This document shows positions 8,486 to 17,591 of a DNA stretch of 64,000 nt, piece by piece. Within the stretch, counting starts at the first letter, position 1. The number at the start of each line of letters is the position of its first letter. The notes under the pieces were generated by a model. The model was not told the DNA's origin. It did no database searches and worked only from the letters and a program-made list of their open reading frames with translations. A program made the translations under genes and the position numbers. Origin of the DNA: an uncultured Acetatifactor sp. (GTDB taxonomy: Bacteria > Bacillota > Clostridia > Lachnospirales > Lachnospiraceae); assembly GCA_910578185.1 (NCBI GenBank), contig CAJTPN010000004.1:71483-135482 (forward strand), written 5' to 3'.

Positions 8486-9258
8486 AAATAATCCATACTT
8501 TTTCCTATCTTCTCCAAACCGTTCACTTCCAATAAGACGCTCCTATCCTTCAAACCATATTGTTCCATCAGCTGAAAAATACGATTCCATTCAATATTTC
8601 CACAGCCCAGGGGCAGATGCTCGTCCCTCTTTAAATGATTATCGTTCATATGAAAATGCCGAATGAAAGGTGCTAGCGTCTGAAACCATCCCTCCGGATC
8701 ATGAGGTGTCAGCATCACATGCCCGATATCCAGACATACGCCGAAACGGCGCTCTCCTTCCAGCATCGCCGCCAGCTCTGCCAGCTCCCGAGGCGATTCA
8801 TCAAACATATTTTCACAGTAAATCTCCAGGCTGTTATCTTGTTTTAAAAGCAATCTCATGGTTTCCGCCATGGCTTCCAGCCAACTTCTGCGATACTTCT
8901 CTCCATCCACCAGCTCAGGATTGAGATTTGTATGGAATATCACACCCCGACACCCCAGCGCGCCGGCAATCTCCACCGATTGCTGCATCCGATAAATACT
9001 GTGGCGGCGTATTCCGCTGTCCCAGCTAAAGGGTGTAATATCAAAAAACACCCCGTGAAGTGTATCCACGCCCTTCTGCCTGTGAAGCCCATTGTAAAAG
9101 GCCACTTTTTCCCTGAGTGCCTTTTCGTCATCCAACAGGTCAGGGACATAGAAGTCATTATATTCAAACCCAAGATGATACCGCCCGGACAATTCCACAT
9201 AGGAGTCTATTTCTTCCGGATCCGGTATGATCTCTATCAATCCCGAATTGTCAAACAT
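8443..9258 (-). CDS. TIM-barrel sugar phosphate isomerase/epimerase-like protein
   Basis: A 271-residue member of the xylose-isomerase-like/AP-endonuclease-2 TIM-barrel superfamily. Typical elements are GVIFHTNLNPEL, LEIYCENMFDESP, FGVCLDIGHVMLT and IRHFHMNDNHLKRDEHLPLG near the end, which supply the metal-binding Glu, Asp and His residues. Members isomerise or epimerise sugars and inositols, or cleave abasic DNA. Its neighbours (GH35, signalling enzymes) favour a sugar substrate, but that is inference. The ATG at 9258 is preceded by GAGGGC. It overlaps the next gene by 43 bp if the long start of that gene is used. Confidence 0.85.
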   Translation of the reverse strand: MFDNSGLIEIIPDPEEIDSYVELSGRYHLGFEYNDFYVPDLLDDEKALREKVAFYNGLHRQKGVDTLHGVFFDITPFSWDSGIRRHSIYRMQQSVEIAGALGCRGVIFHTNLNPELVDGEKYRRSWLEAMAETMRLLLKQDNSLEIYCENMFDESPRELAELAAMLEGERRFGVCLDIGHVMLTPHDPEGWFQTLAPFIRHFHMNDNHLKRDEHLPLGCGNIEWNRIFQLMEQYGLKDRSVLLEVNGLEKIGKSMDYLCRQVSFLERQRKV

Positions 9259-9315
9259 ATTCTGCCCTCACACTTCGTCATAATGATCGTTTCAACCTAT
9301 CCCGGTAAATCAGGT

Positions 9316-10815
9316 TTACTCTTCATCCCTGTTTGCAGCCTGGGAAAATAACCTAAGATCGTCCCCTTTTTCTGCCACTGCCTCCTTAAAAAGCTCCAGA
9401 ACTTCCTGATCGATCTTACCCTTTTTAGCCATGTCGGTAAGTACGGCAAACGCTTTCTCCTCCTCCATGGATTTTTTGTAAGGTCTGTCAGAGCTGGTCA
9501 GCGCTTCAAACACATCCACAATCACCAGAATCCGCGCCTCAAAAGAGATCTCCTCCCCCTTCAATCCCCTGGGATAACCGCTTCCGTCCAAATATTCATG
9601 ATGCATACCGGCCCATTCGATAATATGAGGATACCGGGTTTTAAAATTCATTTTGCGCAAATATTTTTCCGTATATTCCACATGAGAGCAGATGATCTCT
9701 CTTTCCGCCTTTGTCAGGTTTCCATTCTTCACCGTCAGACATTCCCCCTCGTCCAACGTCAGGTAACTGATCTTATGCCCGCTGGCATCCGTATATTTCC
9801 TGGCGGCCAGCTCCTCAATATATGCCACGTCTTCATCTGTCAGACCCGGTTTCCTGTTGATCTCCTCCACCCTTATCTTTGCGTCCACAAGCTGATTCTT
9901 AATCGTTCTCCATTTACTCTTGTCAAGCCTGCCCTCCAGATAATCAATATGACACAATGCGGTCAAATGATCAAAGCGTTCCAGAACCAGCGGCAGTTTT
10001 CCTCCCAGCCGGGTGGTCTTGTCAATGACTTCATTGGGTATCACCAGTTTTCCTATGTCGTGCATCAGCGCCGCCATTAACAGTTCGTCCCGCTTTGCAG
10101 GCGAATAATAATGGGAACATTTCCCTTCCTCATGCCGCTTGTTAATATAATCCACCAAAAGCCTCACATACAGATACACGTTCCTGGAGTGATAATAATT
10201 ATAAGGGATTCTGGTGTCAATGGCATCCGTAAACACCTGGGTTATGGAAACCATCAGCTGCTCAATCTCCTGCACAAAGCGCATATTGGATACTGCCACC
10301 GCCGCCTGGGATCCCAGCGATACCAGTATCTTCTCATATTCCTTCTCATATGGCACCACACGACCCGCCTCGTCCAGCGCATTGATCAGCTGCACCACCC
10401 CAACCAGCTTGCCCTCATGGCTCACCAGAGGAAAGACCAGAATGGACTTGGTATGATATCCGGTCAACTTATCATATTCTCTTGGACCGCTGAAATCAAA
10501 TTCCTCACAACTGTAAGCATCCTCAATATTCAAAAGACGTCTCTGGATGGCTGCGCAGGCGCATACATTCTTCTCGTTCATGGCCACGGGAGGATACTGT
10601 TCCACCCCGGAACCCTTGCGGTTTACCCCAAGAGATTTATTTTTTGTGATACAAAACTTCAGCTTTTCATCCTCATACAGGTAGAGTGTGCCTCCGTCGC
10701 TGTTGGTCAGTTCCATGGCGCAATCCACAATCTTTGCCAGCAGCTCGTCATAATTTCTCTCCGCCGTCAACTGCACACCGATCTCCAATATTCTATCTAT
10801 CTGCATCTGTTCCAT
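9316..10815 (-). CDS. GAF - HD-GYP domain protein, probable cyclic-di-GMP phosphodiesterase
   Basis: Residues ~15-180 form a GAF sensor (TNSDGGTLYLYEDEKLKF, SILVFPLVSHEGKLVGVVQL). Residues ~195-490 form an HD-GYP domain with HDIGK at 252-256, HHEYLDGSGYP at 405-415 and VIVDVFEALTSSDRPY. HD-GYP enzymes hydrolyse c-di-GMP to GMP or pGpG. The gap between HDIGK and HHE is about 150 residues, far longer than the usual ~60, so there is an insertion (around residues 270-350) of unknown role. GGAGG lies seven bases before the ATG at 10815, which overlaps the end of the cyclase gene by 23 bp, so the two are probably translationally coupled. Confidence 0.9.
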   Translation of the reverse strand: MEQMQIDRILEIGVQLTAERNYDELLAKIVDCAMELTNSDGGTLYLYEDEKLKFCITKNKSLGVNRKGSGVEQYPPVAMNEKNVCACAAIQRRLLNIEDAYSCEEFDFSGPREYDKLTGYHTKSILVFPLVSHEGKLVGVVQLINALDEAGRVVPYEKEYEKILVSLGSQAAVAVSNMRFVQEIEQLMVSITQVFTDAIDTRIPYNYYHSRNVYLYVRLLVDYINKRHEEGKCSHYYSPAKRDELLMAALMHDIGKLVIPNEVIDKTTRLGGKLPLVLERFDHLTALCHIDYLEGRLDKSKWRTIKNQLVDAKIRVEEINRKPGLTDEDVAYIEELAARKYTDASGHKISYLTLDEGECLTVKNGNLTKAEREIICSHVEYTEKYLRKMNFKTRYPHIIEWAGMHHEYLDGSGYPRGLKGEEISFEARILVIVDVFEALTSSDRPYKKSMEEEKAFAVLTDMAKKGKIDQEVLELFKEAVAEKGDDLRLFSQAANRDEE

Positions 10816-12610
10816 CTGCCACCTCCAAAGAAAATACATTGATTCCGTCCACTCTGCCCTTCAAGCTCTGTTTCCCCATAAATTCCGCATGGAAATTTTC
10901 TTTTACATGCAGGTACATCTCCTCGCTCAAAAGTACCTGGCCGCCTTTTGCAATACTTTCCAGCCGCTCCGCCACATTCACGGTATCCCCGATGGCGGTA
11001 TAATCCATCCGGTATGTACATCCGATATTGCCCACCACCGCTCTGCCGCAGTGAATTCCCACACCGCAGGCAATCTCCAGCTGAAAATCCCTTATCAGTT
11101 CCCGGTTCATCCTCCTGACCGCCGCCACAATATCAATCCCTGTCCGGACTGCCTTTGACCAATAATCCTCCACATCCAGAGGCGCATTGTACACCGCCAT
11201 CACCGCATCGCCGATAAATTTATCCAATGTGCCCTCGTTGCGAAAAATTGCCTCTGTCACCTGCCCCAGATAACGGTTCAAAATTTCTACCATCTCTTTT
11301 GGTGAAAGCCGCTCCGACAACGCCGTGAATCCCCTGATATCCACAAAGAGCACGGCGATCTCCCGATCCCTGACTCCCAGCTCTATCTGATAATTCTTGT
11401 TCCTGCTCAGCTCATCCACCACCTGCGGCGCCATATAAGTGCGGAATACATTCAATATCTTCCTTTTTCGCAATCGCTCCGCCAAATATCCGGCCACCAC
11501 CCGCACCAGTGCCACAATGAAGACGCCTATCACCGGTGTCAGACATTTCCAATAAACGCCGTATCCGTACAGGAGCTTTGCGCCAAACACCACCACGGCT
11601 GCGGCACAGGCTCCTGCTATCATACTGGGCATAAGAAAACTGCGGGAAACCAAATATACATATCCGCCCACGATCACCATGGCAAGCGCCCCGCACAGCC
11701 ACCTGGACATCTCCCGAAAGGTTCTTTCCTCCAGGAGCGCATTGACATGGTTTGCCTGCACCTCCACACCGTTCATAACCGCTCCCCTGGCAATGGGAAC
11801 CATATACTGATCCATCATTGCCGAGGCGTATGCCCCCACCAAAACAATGCTGTCCCGAAATACCCTTACGTCGCACCGACCGGCAACCACATCCCCATAG
11901 GAATACACCTCATACATTCCCGGTTCCGCCGTGTAATCAAAGCCATACACCCCCTGACCGTCCGTCTCCGGCACGACAGGTTCCCCAGCAACGGCCTCCA
12001 TATAACTGCAATAGGTTTCATATGCAAAATTATAGCTTACCCTGCCGTTCCACTCCTCCGATAATATAGCCCGACGAACATAATTGTCCTCATCCTGCAC
12101 CGCATTGGTAAAGCCCTGCCTGGAAACCGCCGCCAGCGCTTCATAGGGCTGTTCCACCTGCTCCAAATACATTGGATTCATCCACATACTGCCGTCCGTC
12201 TGCTCTTCCAGCCTGGTAGTGTATTGAAGATACGAAGCCATCACCACCTGACCGAAGCCTGCCGCCGCTTCTGCCAGCGCCCTGTCTCCCTCCTGATCCC
12301 GCTCTCCGAAATAATTGATATCGAAAGCGATCACCGCAGGCGCATAATCCTTGTCCAACGCGTTCAGCAAATCCGCTGCCTGCTGTCTGCTCCATCCGGC
12401 AAAGGGCCCCATCTCCTGCAAAGACGCACTGTCAATGCCGATAATCTTGATACGATTATCCACTGCCTTATCCTGTATGAACAAACTGTCTCCAAGCCAG
12501 TATTCCGCCTTGCCAAACGGCGCCGCAAATGCCAGCCCTCCCGCAAAAAGTCCGGCAGTCACAGCCAGCAATACCCTTTTTACCCCCGGCTTCCACTTTA
12601 TCTTCCCCAT
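10793..12610 (-). CDS. CHASE2-sensor class III adenylate cyclase
   Basis: A 605-residue membrane receptor. An N-terminal membrane segment (VLLAVTAGLFAGGLAFAA) leads into a CHASE2 extracellular sensor (residues ~40-300, with KIIGIDSASLQEMGPFAGWS). Three membrane helices follow (~310-400), then a class III cyclase domain. Its metal-binding Asp residues are in VLFVDIRGFTALSE and FIGDAVMAVYN, the purine-selecting Lys is in LDKFIGD, and the transition-state Asn and Arg are in GDTVNVAERLE. All catalytic residues are present, and the Lys suggests ATP, hence cAMP. It should turn an external signal into cyclic nucleotide. It heads a train with the HD-GYP protein, an unusual pairing of two second-messenger enzymes. 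Confidence 0.92.
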   Translation of the reverse strand: MGKIKWKPGVKRVLLAVTAGLFAGGLAFAAPFGKAEYWLGDSLFIQDKAVDNRIKIIGIDSASLQEMGPFAGWSRQQAADLLNALDKDYAPAVIAFDINYFGERDQEGDRALAEAAAGFGQVVMASYLQYTTRLEEQTDGSMWMNPMYLEQVEQPYEALAAVSRQGFTNAVQDEDNYVRRAILSEEWNGRVSYNFAYETYCSYMEAVAGEPVVPETDGQGVYGFDYTAEPGMYEVYSYGDVVAGRCDVRVFRDSIVLVGAYASAMMDQYMVPIARGAVMNGVEVQANHVNALLEERTFREMSRWLCGALAMVIVGGYVYLVSRSFLMPSMIAGACAAAVVVFGAKLLYGYGVYWKCLTPVIGVFIVALVRVVAGYLAERLRKRKILNVFRTYMAPQVVDELSRNKNYQIELGVRDREIAVLFVDIRGFTALSERLSPKEMVEILNRYLGQVTEAIFRNEGTLDKFIGDAVMAVYNAPLDVEDYWSKAVRTGIDIVAAVRRMNRELIRDFQLEIACGVGIHCGRAVVGNIGCTYRMDYTAIGDTVNVAERLESIAKGGQVLLSEEMYLHVKENFHAEFMGKQSLKGRVDGINVFSLEVADGTDADR

Positions 12611-13030
12611 TCTTTTCCCTCACTTAAAACGCTCCTGCTTACCGGTATGCCGCTTTCCCTGTTCCGCCTTTCAAAACTACATCCAAATCGGCGGCAATCC
12701 ATACTTTTATCATACCTCAAACTGTAAATATTTGTCAATCACCAGGGAGGGACAGCCAGTCCCGAAAAACAGGCCTTCCCTGTTTGCACTACATCGGCCC
12801 ACACTACATTCCCCAATCGGAGCTTATATCCCGCAAAGTATGACGCAGGTCTGGGGAATAGCAGTTTTCATTGAAGATCTGTGGAAAGGAATTAGAATTT
12901 GACCAAAAGGGAAATCAGACCGTGTTCCTGTGTTTTCAGGACACCTGGATCCTGGCGGGAAACGCCGGAGATTATCTTTGCACAGAATCGGAAGAAGCGC
13001 TTTGCAAGCTGCTTGCACAGTACGAAAAAG
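12611..13030. other. Intergenic stretch, possible gene remnant
   Basis: Between the cyclase start and the cyclophilin terminator no convincing gene is found. A plus-strand frame from 12871 reads LCFQDTWILAGNAGDYLC and ALCKLLAQYEKESL before running into the terminator hairpin. This looks protein-like but has no clear ribosome site or proper end, so it is at most a remnant. The promoter of the cyclase train is expected near 12650-12720. Confidence 0.3.
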
Positions 13031-13076
13031 AAAGTCTGCTGCGCCGGGAAAGTATTTTTCCGGCGCAGCAGACTTT
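13031..13076 (-). terminator. Strong terminator of the cyclophilin gene
   Basis: A perfect 17-bp stem (AAAGTCTGCTGCGCCGG and its complement at 13060-13076) with a 12-nt loop. On the minus strand it starts at the stop codon and is followed by TTTCTTTTT. Confidence 0.85.
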
Positions 13077-13597
13077 CAGCACTTCTCCGGTTCCGGATAC
13101 TCTGTGCCAAAGCATTCCACGGTTACGGTTTCCATTCTCTGTACCTCCAGCGGTCTGTCGGATCCGTCCGTAGGCGTCAAAGCAATCTTGTTAACCACAT
13201 CCATACCCTCTATGACCTTTCCAAAAGCGGCATACTGACCGTCCAGGTGCGGTGCGTTTTTATGCATGATAAAAAACTGGGATCCCGCCGAGTCAGGATG
13301 CATGGATCTGGCCATGGACAATACCCCTTCCGTGTGTTTCAAAGTATTTTCCACACCGTTTTTCCCAAATTCTCCCTTAATGCTATACCCGGGACCGCCC
13401 ATGCCGGTGCCTTCCGGACATCCGCCCTGGATCATGAAGCCCCTGATAACCCGGTGAAAAATCAACCCGTCATAAAACTTTTTATTGATAAGGCTGATGA
13501 AATTATTGACGGAAATGGGCGCCGTCTCCGGATACAGTTCCAGACGGATGACATCTCCACTCTCCATCGTAATGGTGACAACAGGATTCTTTGCCAT
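13076..13597 (-). CDS. Cyclophilin-type peptidyl-prolyl isomerase
   Basis: A 173-residue single-domain cyclophilin that interconverts cis and trans prolyl bonds. Family landmarks are FHRVIRGFMIQGGCPEGTG, the catalytic Arg region FHRV, LSMARSMHPDSAGSQFFI and LDGQYAAFGKVIEGMDVV. No signal peptide or lipobox is present, so it is cytosolic. The ATG at 13597 has AAAGGAT a few bases upstream. It is a single-gene unit: the next gene, rarA, is divergent and its own terminator follows immediately. Confidence 0.95.
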   Translation of the reverse strand: MAKNPVVTITMESGDVIRLELYPETAPISVNNFISLINKKFYDGLIFHRVIRGFMIQGGCPEGTGMGGPGYSIKGEFGKNGVENTLKHTEGVLSMARSMHPDSAGSQFFIMHKNAPHLDGQYAAFGKVIEGMDVVNKIALTPTDGSDRPLEVQRMETVTVECFGTEYPEPEKC

Positions 13598-13775
13598 AAT
13601 AAATATCCTTTCTGCGATATAATTTACATGCTGCTTTTTCGCTTATGCTATTATACAACAAATGGGATAAAATTACAATGAAAGTAGATAAGACTGTTTT
13701 TCTTTTCCTGAATATGGTATAATAAGTCCATATAATACGCCGCCATGCAAGGCGTTATGGAAACAGGAGCATCCC

Positions 13776-15134
13776 ATGAATCAGTTATCTCTTTTTGACC
13801 ACCAAAGCGAATATTCTCTCTGCCCTGCCATGGCACCCCTGGCCGACCGGATGCGCCCACAGAACCTGGACGACTACATAGGCCAGGAGCATCTGCTGGG
13901 AGAAGGCAGAATCCTGCGTCAAATGCTGGAAAAGGATACCATCCCATCCATGATTTTCTGGGGTCCCCCCGGCGTGGGCAAGACCACCCTTGCCAGGATA
14001 ATTGCTAACCGCACAAAGTCCGCCTTTGTAACCTTCAGCGCCGTCACCAGCGGCATTAAGGAAATTAAAGATATCATGAAGCAAGCGGAAGAAAACCGCG
14101 CCTTCGGCACCCGGACTCTATGCTTTGTGGACGAGATCCACAGATTTAACAAAGCGCAGCAGGACGCCTTTCTTCCCTATGTGGAAAAAGGCAGCATCAC
14201 TCTCATCGGCGCCACTACGGAGAACCCCTCCTTTGAGATCAACGCCGCTCTTCTGTCCCGCTGCAAAGTCTTTGTTTTAAAAGAACTGAGCACAGAAAAT
14301 CTCTCAAAAATGCTTTCCCGTACCCTGACGGACAAACGGGGTTTTGGCAGCAGCACCATCCATATGGCCGACAAGCTTTTGGACCTCATCGCCGCCTTCT
14401 CCAACGGCGACGCGCGCACGGCGCTGAATACCCTGGAGATGGCCATACTGAACGGCAGGATTTCTCCCGACGGCTCCGTTGCCGTCACAGAAGAAACTCT
14501 GGAGCAATGCCTTGGAAAAAAGACGCTGCTCTATGACAAAAAAGGCGAAGAACATTACAATCTGATCTCCGCCCTGCACAAATCCATGCGCAACTCCGAC
14601 CCGGACGCAGCGGTTTACTGGCTGGCCAGAATGCTGGAAGCCGGGGAGGATCCCTTGTTCATTGCCCGCAGACTCATACGCTTTGCAAGTGAAGACGTCG
14701 GACTGGCAGACAGCAATGCACTGCCTCTTACCGTGGCGGCTTATCAGGCATGCCACTTCAATGGTATGCCCGAGTGTAACTTAAACCTGACACAAGCTGT
14801 GATCTACCTGTCCCTGGCCCCCCGCTCCAACGCCGTCTATACCGCCTACGAAGCCGCTAAAAAAGACGCCGTCTCTCAGCTAGCGGAACCGGTGCCCCTT
14901 AACATTCGAAACGCCCCCACCAGGCTGATGGCAGAATTGCATTACGGCGAAGGCTATACCTATGCTCACGATACGAAAGAAAAAATCGCGCACATGACCT
15001 GTCTGCCGGAAAGCCTCAAAGAGAGACGCTATTACCTGCCCACAGACGAAGGCCAGGAACATATCATGAAGGAGCGGCTGGAGCGCAGCAGAGCTTTCCG
15101 ACTGGAAACACAAGAACCTGCTCCGCCTTTATGA
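13776..15134 (+). CDS. rarA: Replication-associated recombination protein A (AAA+ ATPase)
   Basis: A 452-residue MgsA/RarA protein. Walker A is GPPGVGKTT at ~residue 65, Walker B is LCFVDEIHRFN, followed by the sensor region GATTENPSFEIN and the arginine finger region LLSRCKVF. The C-terminal part (DPDAAVYWLARMLEAGEDP, YLSLAPRSNAVY) is the tetramerisation domain typical of RarA/WRNIP1. The protein acts at stalled replication forks and binds SSB and DNA ends. Length and all motifs are complete. The ATG at 13776 has CAGGAG seven bases upstream and the gene is monocistronic on the plus strand. Confidence 0.95.
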   Translation: MNQLSLFDHQSEYSLCPAMAPLADRMRPQNLDDYIGQEHLLGEGRILRQMLEKDTIPSMIFWGPPGVGKTTLARIIANRTKSAFVTFSAVTSGIKEIKDIMKQAEENRAFGTRTLCFVDEIHRFNKAQQDAFLPYVEKGSITLIGATTENPSFEINAALLSRCKVFVLKELSTENLSKMLSRTLTDKRGFGSSTIHMADKLLDLIAAFSNGDARTALNTLEMAILNGRISPDGSVAVTEETLEQCLGKKTLLYDKKGEEHYNLISALHKSMRNSDPDAAVYWLARMLEAGEDPLFIARRLIRFASEDVGLADSNALPLTVAAYQACHFNGMPECNLNLTQAVIYLSLAPRSNAVYTAYEAAKKDAVSQLAEPVPLNIRNAPTRLMAELHYGEGYTYAHDTKEKIAHMTCLPESLKERRYYLPTDEGQEHIMKERLERSRAFRLETQEPAPPL

Positions 15135-15200
15135 GGGGCTATTCCCCGCTTGGCCAGGAAGGCGCACTAATGCCCGCCAGACATAACCGGCATCTGTGGC

Positions 15201-15806
15201 TCAAAGCTTATCCGCTCCTTTTTCTTTCGCCAGCAGCCACGCCATCACATGCACTGCCTGCTGAAATCCGCCCTTTTGAATCAGCTCCTCGATCTCCTGC
15301 CCAGTGTGAAGCTCCACATTCAAAAACTCCGTCTCATCCAGATCCTGCCCCCCAACCTTGCGGCAGTTTTGGGCCATGTATACATGAGCATAATTGTCCG
15401 CCATCGTGGCATTTGAGGGCACCGTGATCAGATGCGTCCACTCCTTTGAAGAATATCCCGTCTCTTCCAAAAGCTCTCTTTTTGCCGCCACAAGCGCATC
15501 CTCCCAAAGAACTTTTCCCTCTTCCGCCCCATACCCGTTCCCGTCAAAGCGTTCCAATCCACCCGCTGGAAATTCGGTGGTAACCTCTCCTATCCCCTGG
15601 CGAAACTGCCTCACACACAGGTATTTCCCATCAAGATCGGAAGCCACAATCACCACATAATCCCTGCTGCTATAGGAATAAAACGGTTTAAACACTGTCC
15701 CGTCCGGAAACCGGTAAGCGGACCGCCGAAAATCAATCCACTCATCCCTGACCACATGCTCGACGCCCACCTCTTCCCATGCCAGGTCATTTCTTTCATT
15801 TATCAT
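15201..15806 (-). CDS. Nudix hydrolase (ADP-ribose pyrophosphatase-like)
   Basis: A 201-residue Nudix protein. The Nudix box is seen as GGLERFDGNGYGAEEG... leading into AKRELLEETGYSSKEW, giving the REx2EEx3G core with an insertion of about 20 residues between the first Gly and RELLEETG. The N-terminal YVVIVASDLDGKYLCVRQFR and the TVPSNATMADNYAHVYMAQN segment are as in ADP-ribose/NDP-sugar pyrophosphatases. It hydrolyses nucleoside diphosphate-X compounds in the cytosol. The ATG at 15806 has GGAGGGGG seven bases upstream; a longer frame to 15869 has none. The ABC exporter pair lies upstream on the same strand, 66 bp away, and could be co-transcribed. Confidence 0.9.
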   Translation of the reverse strand: MINERNDLAWEEVGVEHVVRDEWIDFRRSAYRFPDGTVFKPFYSYSSRDYVVIVASDLDGKYLCVRQFRQGIGEVTTEFPAGGLERFDGNGYGAEEGKVLWEDALVAAKRELLEETGYSSKEWTHLITVPSNATMADNYAHVYMAQNCRKVGGQDLDETEFLNVELHTGQEIEELIQKGGFQQAVHVMAWLLAKEKGADKL

Positions 15807-15872
15807 CAATCCCCCTCCTTCGTATTGTCGTTCCTGCCTATGACAACTTAGTTCCATATTATATCCCATCAG

Positions 15873-17531
15873 CTATGTTTTGGCAATGCAATTCCAGACC
15901 AACATCCTGCCTTTTTTCTCTTCCAAACCCTCTAAAACGGATTCATCGTGCGTAATTACTATCACCAGAGCCCTCTCCGCAACCATGTACAATTCTTCCC
16001 AAATCAGCTTACTGTATTTTTCGTCCACCCCGGTAAATGCCTCATCCAGCAGATACACCATGGATTGTTCCAACAATGCCCTGGCCAGAAGCAGACATTT
16101 CCGCTGACCTCCGGAGAATTCCGTTCCCCCGTTTGAAATGGTGGTGTCCAGCCCTTTTTCCAGTCCAAGAATCCACTTATCCAGGCCCATTCTCTTAAGC
16201 AGAGCCACTATCTCATCCTCTGAAGCCTTGCTTCTCCATAAAATGTTTTCCCGCACGGTTCCCTGAAAAAGGGCATTTTCCTGTGTCATATAGGTAATCT
16301 GGCTCCGTATGCTCCTTTCACATATAGATCTCCTGTCGTGGCCAAATAAAGCGATATTACCCTCCGCATAGGGATAAATTCCCATAAGCAGCCTGAAAAA
16401 GGTGGTTTTCCCTTTTCCGCTCTCTCCCATCATGATATAAAGCCCCTTTTTTTCGACTTCCAGGTTCAAATCCTCATATATCGTATACCCGTCAAAGCGA
16501 CACGACACGCCCTCCACCCTGATGCCATATTCCGCATCGGCACAAAAATCCAGTTCCTTCGCCTCCGGCCCATCTGTTTCTTCCTCCAAATCCAGAATAT
16601 CATGAAGCCTGCCAATGCTCACAATCCAGTTTTGAAGACTTGCATATCCGTTGGAAATAGAGGTGATCATATTGGTGATCAGCGCCGCCATTTGGTATAA
16701 TATGACGATATCCCCCAGCCGGATTTCCCCTCTCATGTGTAAAAAAAGACCTACAAAAAGCATTCCCACACTCTGCAAATACTGTAACAGCGTTCCACAC
16801 AGCCCGGAAACAGCCTTCCGTTGGGCAAGCCTGCAGGAAATTCTTTCAAATTCCGAAAGGTTTTGCATTACCTTTTCCTCAAAGGCATCCACAAGGCCGC
16901 ACAGCCTCACTGTCAGCCCATTCTGAAAGTTTTCACTGCAAAGTCCAAGCGCTGCCGTTTTATTTTCCTGAAGCTGTGCAATCACAGGCCGTTCTTTCCT
17001 GATCATAATAATCTGAATTCCCCAGCACAAAAGCCCCACCGCATAAATCAGGATACATAATTTCCAGTGGATAACCGCCACCGTAACGGTAGCCCCGATT
17101 CCGGAAATCAAGGCCATAAGCGGCGACAATAATCCATAGCTCAAAAAAGAAGATACCATGTCCACATCCGAATTGATCCTTGTAAGCAGTTCTCCCTTCT
17201 GACCCAAATAATATATTTTATCATATCGGGCTTTCAATACTTTGCCGTAAAGAATGCCGCGCAGTTCGTTCCTGATTTCGTGTATGGTCACGGACTGCCA
17301 GAATATCCCTGTGATATCGAACGCCAGAAATCCTGCTATGAACAATCCCATCCAAAGAAATTGCCTAAAAAAAACATCTGTCCTCTCTTGGCTTACCAGG
17401 TTCATCACACTGCTGCCAATATATGCCGTAATCCATGTGATCAGGAAATTGCGGCATGCCACCATAATCGTACTCATGGAATACGGAACCACCCACCTGC
17501 GAAGCTTCCGCATAACACTCCCTTTTACCAT
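15873..17531 (-). CDS. ABC exporter half, permease-ATPase (second of pair)
   Basis: A 552-residue half-transporter with an N-terminal six-helix domain (SMSTIMVACRNFLITWI, FLWMGLFIAGFLAFDITGIF, SFLSYGLLSPLMALISGIGA) and a C-terminal ATPase. Walker A is GESGKGKTT, Q-loop YMTQENALFQG, signature FSGGQRKC, Walker B MVYLLDEAF with the catalytic Glu, and H-loop VITHDES. It should form a heterodimer with the gene immediately upstream and export a peptide, lipid or drug. Both the GTG-free ATG at 17531 (GGGAGGG upstream) and an ATG at 17513 (GGGAG upstream) are well placed. Confidence 0.9.
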   Translation of the reverse strand: MVKGSVMRKLRRWVVPYSMSTIMVACRNFLITWITAYIGSSVMNLVSQERTDVFFRQFLWMGLFIAGFLAFDITGIFWQSVTIHEIRNELRGILYGKVLKARYDKIYYLGQKGELLTRINSDVDMVSSFLSYGLLSPLMALISGIGATVTVAVIHWKLCILIYAVGLLCWGIQIIMIRKERPVIAQLQENKTAALGLCSENFQNGLTVRLCGLVDAFEEKVMQNLSEFERISCRLAQRKAVSGLCGTLLQYLQSVGMLFVGLFLHMRGEIRLGDIVILYQMAALITNMITSISNGYASLQNWIVSIGRLHDILDLEEETDGPEAKELDFCADAEYGIRVEGVSCRFDGYTIYEDLNLEVEKKGLYIMMGESGKGKTTFFRLLMGIYPYAEGNIALFGHDRRSICERSIRSQITYMTQENALFQGTVRENILWRSKASEDEIVALLKRMGLDKWILGLEKGLDTTISNGGTEFSGGQRKCLLLARALLEQSMVYLLDEAFTGVDEKYSKLIWEELYMVAERALVIVITHDESVLEGLEEKKGRMLVWNCIAKT

Positions 17532-17591
17532 CCGAATCCCTCCCTGCCCGCTGAAGCGGACACTTATTCATAACAAATCAGACAAGTCGCG

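Noticed and set aside
13037..13073. CRISPR-like palindromic repeat
   Set aside because: Only one copy exists, and it sits at a stop codon with a T-tract, so it is a terminator. No repeat-spacer array was found anywhere in the window.
12871..13173. Plus-strand frame that looks partly protein-like
   Set aside because: It runs through a terminator hairpin and into the cyclophilin gene; kept only as a possible remnant.
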